Assembly: GCA_002322035.1 (NCBI GenBank) | Contig: DCNF01000014.1 | Coordinates: forward strand, 1-10,755 | Reading direction: 5' to 3' | Origin: Geobacter sp. UBA1603 | GTDB taxonomy: Bacteria > Desulfobacterota > Desulfuromonadia > Geobacterales > Pseudopelobacteraceae | DNA length: 10,755 nucleotides | Part shown: in pieces, positions 6,063-10,755 of the stretch | Position numbering within the stretch: the first letter of the stretch is position 1 | Layout of the letters: every line of letters starts with the position of its first letter | Translations under genes and position numbers: made by a program | Notes under the pieces: generated by a model | The model's input: only the letters and a program-made list of their open reading frames with translations | Database searches by the model: none | What the model was told of the DNA's origin: nothing

Positions 6063-6820
6063 TCTTCCATGCCCTGGCCAGTCTTTGCAGAAACCGGGAA
6101 GATGGTGATGCCGGGGCTGACCCGTCGGGCGTATTCGAGGCATGTTTCCACATCAAAATCAAGATGCGGCAGCAGATCGATCTTGTTCAGGAGCATGACG
6201 GTGGAGTTGTGGAACATCTGCGGGTATTTAAGCGGTTTGTCCTCGCCTTCGGTGACCGACAGCACCGCCACCTTGTGGTGTTCACCCAGATCGAAGGCGG
6301 CCGGGCAGACCAGGTTGCCGACATTCTCGATCAGGAGCAGGTCCAGGTGGTCCAGGTCGAATGCTTCGGTGCCGTGCATGACCATGTGGGCATCAAGGTG
6401 GCAACCGGCACCGGTATTGATCTGTTTGACCGGGACACCGGTGGCGGCGATCCGGCGGGCGTCGTTATCAGTCTGTTGATCTCCTTCGATAACCGCGCAG
6501 CGGAAACTGCCGGAAAGATCGCGCAGGGTCCGCTCCAGCAGAGTCGTCTTGCCTGAGCCGGGGGAGCTGACCAGATTGAGGACGAAAATCCCCTTTTCCT
6601 TGAACAATGCCCGGTTGAAGCCTGCCAGGCGGTTGTTCTTGGCCAGGATGTCCTCTTCAATTGCAATGATGGTCCGGCTGTTCTTTTTCTCCTTCTGCTG
6701 GTGATGATCGTGGCTGTGATCGTGGTGGTCGTGATGATGGTCGTGTGTGTGGGTATGGCCATGGTTATGATCGTGGTGATGGTGGTGGTCATGGGGGCCG
6801 CAGCCGCAGGTGGTGCACAT
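6026..6820 (-). CDS. hypB: Nickel-handling GTPase HypB
   Basis: A 264-residue HypB, a SIMIBI-class GTPase that helps insert nickel into [NiFe] hydrogenase (often with HypA or SlyD). The N-terminus MCTTCGCG holds the CxxCGC high-affinity nickel motif. Residues 10-40 form a tract with 20 histidines, typical of HypB versions that also store or buffer nickel. The GTPase core follows: P-loop VSSPGSGKTT (about 84-93), EGDQQTDND, the metal-site pair C140-H141 in GAGCHLDAH, ENVGNLVCP, NKID (212-215) and SAKTG. The start is fixed by the conserved MC motif, with GGAG upstream. It is the first gene of the hyp run and its stop overlaps the hypF start region. A candidate promoter lies in the 212-bp gap before it. 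hypA was not found in the window. Confidence 0.98.
   Translation of the reverse strand: MCTTCGCGPHDHHHHHDHNHGHTHTHDHHHDHHDHSHDHHQQKEKKNSRTIIAIEEDILAKNNRLAGFNRALFKEKGIFVLNLVSSPGSGKTTLLERTLRDLSGSFRCAVIEGDQQTDNDARRIAATGVPVKQINTGAGCHLDAHMVMHGTEAFDLDHLDLLLIENVGNLVCPAAFDLGEHHKVAVLSVTEGEDKPLKYPQMFHNSTVMLLNKIDLLPHLDFDVETCLEYARRVSPGITIFPVSAKTGQGMEEWYRWLREGGAR
6036..6041 (-). promoter_or_regulatory. Ribosome-binding site for hypF, facing an ATA codon
   Basis: AGGAGG (minus strand, 6041-6036) is a full-consensus Shine-Dalgarno inside the last codons of hypB. Six bases downstream is ATAG, where ATA (6029-6027) is in the hypF frame and TAG (6028-6026) ends hypB. This is the position where an ATG overlap would normally occur, and the HypF acylphosphatase domain begins directly afterwards (ARIAIAIAGIVQG). 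The site is visible; whether AUA is used as a start is unknown. Confidence 0.55.
6701..6793 (-). repeat. Low-complexity CAY/GAY codon tract encoding the HypB histidine-rich segment
   Basis: Codons 10-40 of hypB are almost all CAT/CAC interrupted by GAT/GAC, AAT and ACA-type codons. This gives 20 histidines in 31 residues and a strongly biased GTG/ATG-rich plus strand. Such degenerate triplet tracts vary in length between strains; here it is in frame and supports nickel binding. Confidence 0.8.
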
Positions 6821-6944
6821 GGGGGTCTCCAGTCAGGCGAAAATGGTAGTAACCCAGATATTCCATGAGATGGATAGTGATCCTGCACGAGTCCTGCCGG
6901 TCGTTGCGCGACATCGTGCCACCCGTATTCCTCGCCAATAGGCC

Positions 6945-6973
6945 CTGCTATTGACTCGTTATCCGGCTGTCAA
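6945..6973 (-). promoter_or_regulatory. Candidate sigma70 promoter of the hypB operon
   Basis: In the 212-bp gap between the ABC exporter and hypB, the minus strand has a perfect TTGACA (6973-6968), a 17-bp spacer, and TAGCAG (6950-6945, 3 of 6 matches to TATAAT). A transcript would carry a leader of roughly 115-120 nt. The -35 box overlaps one arm of a spaced inverted repeat (GCTGTC at 6998-6993, GACAGC at 6971-6966) that could be a regulator site. No sigma54 site or clear terminator was found in this gap, and no convincing small gene. Confidence 0.35.
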
Positions 6974-7032
6974 TCTGCCCCCACACCGCTTCGACAGCAT
7001 CTCGCACCTTAATGGAAAATCTGGAATTAACG

Positions 7033-8874
7033 CTAGCAGATTTCGGCATGGTATGCAAGCGGCGGCTCTGACCGGCCGTTACCGGTAAACTGGAGCTGGT
7101 GGAGTCGGTAATAGTAGCCCTTACGCGCTATCAGCTGATCATGAGTACCCTCTTCCACCGTGCAGCCGCGGTGCAGCACGACGATCCGGTCGGCATCACG
7201 GATCGTCGAGAGCCGGTGGGCGACAACCAGCGATGTCCGCTTCCTGACCAGTGCCCGGATTCCTTCCTGGATCATCTGCTCAGAGAATGAGTCAACACTG
7301 GCGGTCGCCTCGTCAAGTACCAGTATTTCTGGGTCGTATGCCAGTGCCCGGGCGAAGGAAATCAGTTGTTTTTCCCCTACCGAAAAATTGCTCCCTTTCT
7401 CGCGAACCTGGTGTTCGTAGCCATCCGGCAGCCGGGAAATGAAACGGTTGGCGCCGACCGCTTCGGCAGCCTGTCGGACCCGACCAGTTGCCTGCTTATC
7501 GCCAAGACTGATGTTGAAGACGATGCTGCCAGCGAACAGGCACGGATCCTGTAAAACGACACCGATCCGCCGCCGTAGCTGATCGTCGGGGATCTGGCGG
7601 ATGTCGACTCCATCGAGCATGATCGTTCCTGCCTGGATGTCGTAAAGCCTTGTAAGCAGGCGTGTGATGGTGGTTTTGCCCCCTCCGCTTTCGCCGACAA
7701 AGGCAATTGTCTGGCCGCGTTTTACCGTCAGGCAGAAATCTTTCAGGGCCGGCTCATCCTGGGGCGAGTAAGAAAACGTGACGTTTCGGAATTCAATCAG
7801 CGGGGTTTCTCCGTTCGAGGGCGCCTGACAGGGGGTACTGTCGTCCGGAATGGCCGATTGAGCAGGGGGGGCGGTCGGGGTGTCGAGAAGTGCGAAGATC
7901 CGCTCTAGTGCCGCCATTGCCCCCTGCATGACCGAATACTTGGCCGACAGGTCGCGGATGGGTGTAAAAAATTTCTCGATGTACTGGATGAATGCCACCA
8001 AGACGCCGAACGTGAGTGCTCCCTGAACGATCTGACCGCCACCGTACCAGATTATCAATGCGATGGCGATCGAAGAAAGGGCCTCGACAATTGCGTACAG
8101 TGAAGCATCCCAGAAGATGACCGGCATATTGGCATCCCGGTAGGAGGCGTTCAGGTCCCGGAAACGATCCTGCTCGTGCTTTTCACGGTTAAAAGCCTGA
8201 ATGATCGATATACCGGCAATCGCTTCGCTCACATAGGAGTTCATCCTTCCCAGACGGGCCCGCACTTCACGAAAGGATTGCCGCATCCGGCGGCGGAAAC
8301 TGTAGGCGACATAGAGCAGTAGTGGCAAAACTGTGAAGGTCACCAGCGACAGTTTCAGATTCATCCAGAGCATGATCGAGATGATACCGAGCAGCAGCAG
8401 TACGTCGCCGACAATGGTAATGATACCCGAGGAAAACATCTCACCCAGTACTTCGACATCATTCGTCAGGCGTGTCACGGCGCTTCCGGTCGGGACCCGG
8501 TCGAACCAGGCAGCCGGGAGCTTCAGCATGTGCCGGTAGAGATCGTTACGCATATCGGCCATCACACGCTGTCCCACTGACTGGAGCAGGTACACTTCCA
8601 GGAAGGTCAGCAGCGCCTCGGCCAGGAGGATTCCGGTAAAGGCGAGGGCCATTTGTTCGAGCCCGTGCAGCGAACCGGGCATGATATGGCTGTCGATGGC
8701 ACGTTTGACCAGCCAGGGCTGGGCCAGGCGGCAGGCGGCCACCAGCGGCAGAATGGCAAGAACCGTTATGATTGAGGCCCGGTAAGGTTTGACAGACGTA
8801 AGAAAACGCAGAAGCAGGCGTCCGTCATAAGCCCGGCCGGTAATTTCCTCTTCGTAGATGCCGCCGTGGTGCAC
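7033..8874 (-). CDS. ABC exporter half-transporter, fused membrane and ATPase domains (heterodimer type)
   Basis: A 613-residue type IV (MsbA/MdlB/YheH-like) exporter subunit. It starts GGIYEEEITGRAYD, then has a six-helix transmembrane domain (about 35-310) with the coupling-region motif RLTNDVEVLGEMFSSG, then the nucleotide-binding domain: Walker A GESGGGKTT near 394, Q-loop VLQDP, signature FSVGEKQ near 496, Walker B ILVLDEATASVD with the catalytic Glu, and H553 in VAHRLSTI. The signature departs from LSGGQ while Walker B is intact, as in one half of heterodimeric exporters that keep a single active ATP site; no partner is adjacent. GTG 8874 is preferred over GTG 8910 because AGGAG lies seven bases before it, and nothing similar precedes 8910. 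The substrate is unknown; lipid or drug export are family possibilities. Confidence 0.93.
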   Translation of the reverse strand: MHHGGIYEEEITGRAYDGRLLLRFLTSVKPYRASIITVLAILPLVAACRLAQPWLVKRAIDSHIMPGSLHGLEQMALAFTGILLAEALLTFLEVYLLQSVGQRVMADMRNDLYRHMLKLPAAWFDRVPTGSAVTRLTNDVEVLGEMFSSGIITIVGDVLLLLGIISIMLWMNLKLSLVTFTVLPLLLYVAYSFRRRMRQSFREVRARLGRMNSYVSEAIAGISIIQAFNREKHEQDRFRDLNASYRDANMPVIFWDASLYAIVEALSSIAIALIIWYGGGQIVQGALTFGVLVAFIQYIEKFFTPIRDLSAKYSVMQGAMAALERIFALLDTPTAPPAQSAIPDDSTPCQAPSNGETPLIEFRNVTFSYSPQDEPALKDFCLTVKRGQTIAFVGESGGGKTTITRLLTRLYDIQAGTIMLDGVDIRQIPDDQLRRRIGVVLQDPCLFAGSIVFNISLGDKQATGRVRQAAEAVGANRFISRLPDGYEHQVREKGSNFSVGEKQLISFARALAYDPEILVLDEATASVDSFSEQMIQEGIRALVRKRTSLVVAHRLSTIRDADRIVVLHRGCTVEEGTHDQLIARKGYYYRLHQLQFTGNGRSEPPLAYHAEIC

Positions 8875-8929
8875 GAGTAAGCTCCTGCTGACATTCAGGG
8901 TTTCAGGCACAGCATAGCAGAACAGAAGG

Positions 8930-8946
8930 GAATCAGGGAATGATTC
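8930..8946. repeat. Short perfect hairpin after the receiver-kinase gene
   Basis: GAATCA, a 5-nt loop and TGATTC form a perfect 6-bp inverted repeat in the 75-bp gap between the kinase stop (8950) and the ABC exporter start (8874). Two flanking G-T pairs could lengthen it. It is AT-rich with no run of T's on the minus strand, so it is a weak terminator at most; an RNA-stability element or regulator site is possible. Confidence 0.3.
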
Positions 8947-8949
8947 TTG

Positions 8950-10065
8950 TCAGGATGCTGCGGGAAGGTACAGATTGACCGTTGTGCCGCGTCCCGGTTC
9001 CGATTCGACCGTGAGTGCGCCATGGTGACGGCGGATGATGGCATGACAGAGGGTTAGCCCCAATCCGGTCCCTTTCTGGGAGCCCATCTGCTTGGTGGTA
9101 AAGTAAGGATCGAATATGCGTGGAAGATTTTCGGGCTGGATACCGTGGCCATTATCCTGGATCTCCAGATGGACATAACTGCCGCTGGAAAGACCTGGCA
9201 TCTGCTCTGCTTCGATGCTGCAGTTTGTGGCACGGAGGGCGATCGGGCCACCCTGGGGCATGGATTCGACTGCGTTGGTGACCAGGCTGGTGACGACCTG
9301 CTCAAGCTGGTGCTGGTCTACATTGACCTGGGCCAGGTCGTCCGGAAGGAAGAGGTCGAACGGGAATGAATCGTCGGCCCGGTACTGCTCAAGTGTATGT
9401 CTGACCAGCGCCGGAAGTTCAGTCGTCTGCATGTAGACTTCCCCACCACGGGCCATTGTCAATAGATGCTGGCTCAATTCTCGTGCCTGAAGGCAGCTTT
9501 TGTCAGCCATGTCGAGCAGTTCGTTCAGCTTGTGGGGGTTGCTCATGTGCAGTCTGGCCAGAGAAACCGAGCCCATGATCACCTGAAGCAGATTGTTAAA
9601 GTCATGAGCCATACCGCCGGCCAGAATGCCGACCGCCTCGATTTTTTTTGCTTTCAGGCTTTCCGCCTGGAGTTGTTCCAGCCGCCGGCGCATCTGGATG
9701 GCCGCCTGGCAGTGTTCGATGGCGGCCAGCAGTTTGCCGATCTGAACCGGTTTGAGCACGAACTGGTTGATGCCGATGTCGATCGCATCCAGCAGGTAAT
9801 CGGTGTCATTGAACGCGGTCATAACGATGATCTGGCACTGGGCGCATTCAGCCTTGATGGCGCGGGCCATGTCCAGGCCGTTCATGGCAGGCATCATGAT
9901 GTCGCTTAAGATCAGCTCCGGCCGGTTATGGCGGAACAGCTCAAGGCCCTGGCGTCCGTTTTCGGCGATCAGTACCGAAAAACCGCGGGTTTTCAGCAGG
10001 CGTGAGATCTGTTCACGGGTTGCGGGTTCGTCTTCGACGTACAGTATGGTGGTTTCCGGCCCCAC
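8950..10065 (-). CDS. Receiver domain-histidine kinase hybrid without a sensor domain
   Basis: A 371-residue cytoplasmic two-component protein with reversed order. First is a CheY-like receiver (about 5-120) with acidic residues E11/D12, phospho-acceptor D55 in LILSDIMMP, T83 and K105 in FVLKP. A linker coiled coil (RRRLEQLQAESLKAKKIEAVG) follows. Next come a dimerisation helix with H154 in GGMAHDFNNLL and a HATPase with N-box TNAVESMP, G1 DNGHGI, F-box FDPYFTTK and G2 GTGLGL. No membrane helix, PAS, GAF or HAMP region is seen, so input probably comes as phosphate from another kinase. GTG 10065 is preferred over GTG 10098 because GGGGAG sits seven bases upstream of it. No response regulator or DNA-binding output gene is adjacent, so the partner is unknown. 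Confidence 0.93.
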   Translation of the reverse strand: MGPETTILYVEDEPATREQISRLLKTRGFSVLIAENGRQGLELFRHNRPELILSDIMMPAMNGLDMARAIKAECAQCQIIVMTAFNDTDYLLDAIDIGINQFVLKPVQIGKLLAAIEHCQAAIQMRRRLEQLQAESLKAKKIEAVGILAGGMAHDFNNLLQVIMGSVSLARLHMSNPHKLNELLDMADKSCLQARELSQHLLTMARGGEVYMQTTELPALVRHTLEQYRADDSFPFDLFLPDDLAQVNVDQHQLEQVVTSLVTNAVESMPQGGPIALRATNCSIEAEQMPGLSSGSYVHLEIQDNGHGIQPENLPRIFDPYFTTKQMGSQKGTGLGLTLCHAIIRRHHGALTVESEPGRGTTVNLYLPAAS

Positions 10066-10215
10066 GTTTATTCTCCCCGGCTGCTTATTCCAGATCACGA
10101 TCAGAGAAGATGATCCTGCGGCAGGGATTCAAACCGTTAGGCGTGCCGATTACGCGCGTCGTGACGGTTAAAGCAGAGCCTGCCCTGATATGGGTTGGTA
10201 TTGCATGTGCGCAAA

Positions 10216-10243
10216 AGGATAGCATGGATTGAAGGCATTGCAA
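10216..10243 (-). promoter_or_regulatory. Candidate sigma70 promoter of the receiver-kinase gene
   Basis: TTGCAA (10243-10238) and TATCCT (10221-10216), each 4 of 6 to consensus, are spaced 16 bp apart on the minus strand just after the priA stop. The transcript would have a leader of about 145 nt to GTG 10065. No hairpin with a T run separates priA from this gene, so some readthrough from priA is possible. Confidence 0.35.
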
Positions 10244-10253
10244 GCAGCCGGCT

Positions 10254-10755
10254 CTACATCATGTCGACCGGGTCGATGTCAACGGCCAGCCGAACCGTTG
10301 TGGAGCTTTTCCAGGAGGCGAGCCAGAGGTCGAGCAGGGTTTTGAGAGGCGGCCGGTCGGGGGATTTAAGCAGGATCTGGCGGCGGAACCGCCCCCGCAG
10401 ACGATAGAGCGGGGCCGGGGCCGGGCCAAGCACTTCGATGCGCAGTCGCCGGTCACGGCGAATTATCTGCAGGGCCCGGGCGGCAGCGCTGGCCTCCGCT
10501 TCGGTCGCATCCTCTCCGGTGCCCGAAAAAGCAAGACAGGCCAGGTGGCTGAACGGCGGATATCCGGCTTCCCGGCGGAACTCCAGTTCCTGGCGGTAAA
10601 AGCCTTCGCTGTCATGGTTCACGGCGCAGCTGATGGCATAATGGTCCGGGTTGCGGGCCTGCACCAGCACATGTCCGGGTTGCTCGCCGCGCCCGGCCCG
10701 GCCGATAATCTGGGAAAGGAGCTGGAAGGGCCGCTCCGAGCTGCGGAAATCGGGC
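10254..10755 (-). CDS. priA: Primosomal protein N' (PriA helicase), C-terminal part
   Basis: The last 166 codons of PriA, the 3'-to-5' DNA helicase that restarts stalled replication forks; the gene runs off the right edge. The reading frame is open to the end of the window, with the first full codon at 10754. It begins PDFRSSERPFQLLSQIIGRAGRGEQPG, which is helicase motif VI (Q..GRAGR). It continues LVQARNPDHYAI, EGFYRQELEFRREAGYPPFSHLACL and the PriA C-terminal domain (VLGPAPAPLYRLRGRFRRQILLKSP), ending AVDIDPVDMM. Full-length PriA is usually about 730-800 residues, so roughly three quarters, including the zinc-binding region and Walker motifs, lie outside. The frame is intact in the visible part. 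Confidence 0.95.
   Translation of the reverse strand, partial: PDFRSSERPFQLLSQIIGRAGRGEQPGHVLVQARNPDHYAISCAVNHDSEGFYRQELEFRREAGYPPFSHLACLAFSGTGEDATEAEASAAARALQIIRRDRRLRIEVLGPAPAPLYRLRGRFRRQILLKSPDRPPLKTLLDLWLASWKSSTTVRLAVDIDPVDMM

Noticed and set aside
6331..6888. A 185-codon minus-strand frame overlapping hypB
   Set aside because: It is the shifted frame of the histidine codon tract, giving an artificial Thr/Ile-rich protein; the HypB frame has all GTPase motifs.
6906..6921. TGGCAC on the minus strand upstream of hypB, resembling the -24 half of a sigma54 promoter
   Set aside because: The matching -12 region reads CGCG where TTGC is needed, and the nearest GC is one base too far, so the spacing and sequence do not fit.
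6821..7032. Short minus-strand reading frames in the gap before hypB, one beginning VRDAVEAVWGQID and resembling the start of an Nfu-type domain
   Set aside because: The frame stops after about 20 codons, the similarity does not continue in any frame, and no ribosome-binding site supports it.
9466..9909. A 147-codon plus-strand frame opposite the receiver-kinase gene
   Set aside because: It mirrors the codon pattern of the kinase on the other strand and shows no motif or ribosome-binding site.
1..10755. CRISPR arrays, insertion sequences, prophage or integrase genes
   Set aside because: No regularly spaced repeats, transposase motifs or terminal inverted repeats were found; the toxin-antitoxin pair is the only accessory-type element.

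Overview
The window looks like chromosome of a Desulfuromonadales-type delta-proteobacterium (Geobacter/Pelobacter/Trichlorobacter relatives). This is inferred from the high GC content, the gene families, and a protoglobin joined to a membrane domain like the globin-coupled sensor described from Geobacter sulfurreducens. No rRNA or other taxonomic marker is present, so the assignment is tentative. Every recognisable gene lies on the minus strand and is read from the right edge toward the left. The only plus-strand signal is an intrinsic terminator at the left edge, which implies a convergent gene just outside the window.

Layout in reading order. (1) 10755-10254: the C-terminal quarter of the primosomal helicase PriA. 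(2) 10065-8950: a soluble protein with an N-terminal receiver domain and a histidine kinase core, preceded by a probable sigma70 promoter. (3) 8874-7033: a half-size ABC exporter with fused membrane and ATPase domains and a non-canonical signature motif. (4) After 212 bp carrying a candidate promoter, a [NiFe]-hydrogenase maturation operon: hypB (6820-6026), hypF (about 6062-3690) and hypC (3688-3458). (5) Between hypC and hypD, a HI1419/HI1420-type (HigB/HigA-like) toxin-antitoxin pair; the toxin (3353-2998) is broken by a one-base frameshift and the antitoxin (3014-2712) is intact. (6) hypD (2653-1562), then a protoglobin-PsiE membrane protein (1556-657) and a HAD-family phosphatase-like protein (660-61). 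The last three are tightly packed (5-nt gap, then an ATGA overlap), so they are probably translated together.

How the genes work together. HypF makes the thiocyanate on HypE from carbamoyl phosphate. HypC and HypD build and carry the Fe(CN)2CO unit. HypB, with a nickel-binding CxxCGC motif and a 20-histidine tract, handles nickel. hypE and hypA are not in the window, and the convergent terminator shows they do not simply follow hypD. Joining a haem gas-sensor-like membrane protein and a HAD protein to hypD suggests, as inference, a link between O2 or another gas and hydrogenase maturation.

Points of most interest: the protoglobin-PsiE/HAD tail of the hyp operon, the toxin-antitoxin module splitting hypC from hypD with a new-looking TATAAT before hypD, the frameshifted toxin beside an intact antitoxin, a hypF gene with an ideal ribosome-binding site in front of ATA rather than ATG, and a HAD gene whose last codons are the sequence of a convergent terminator.
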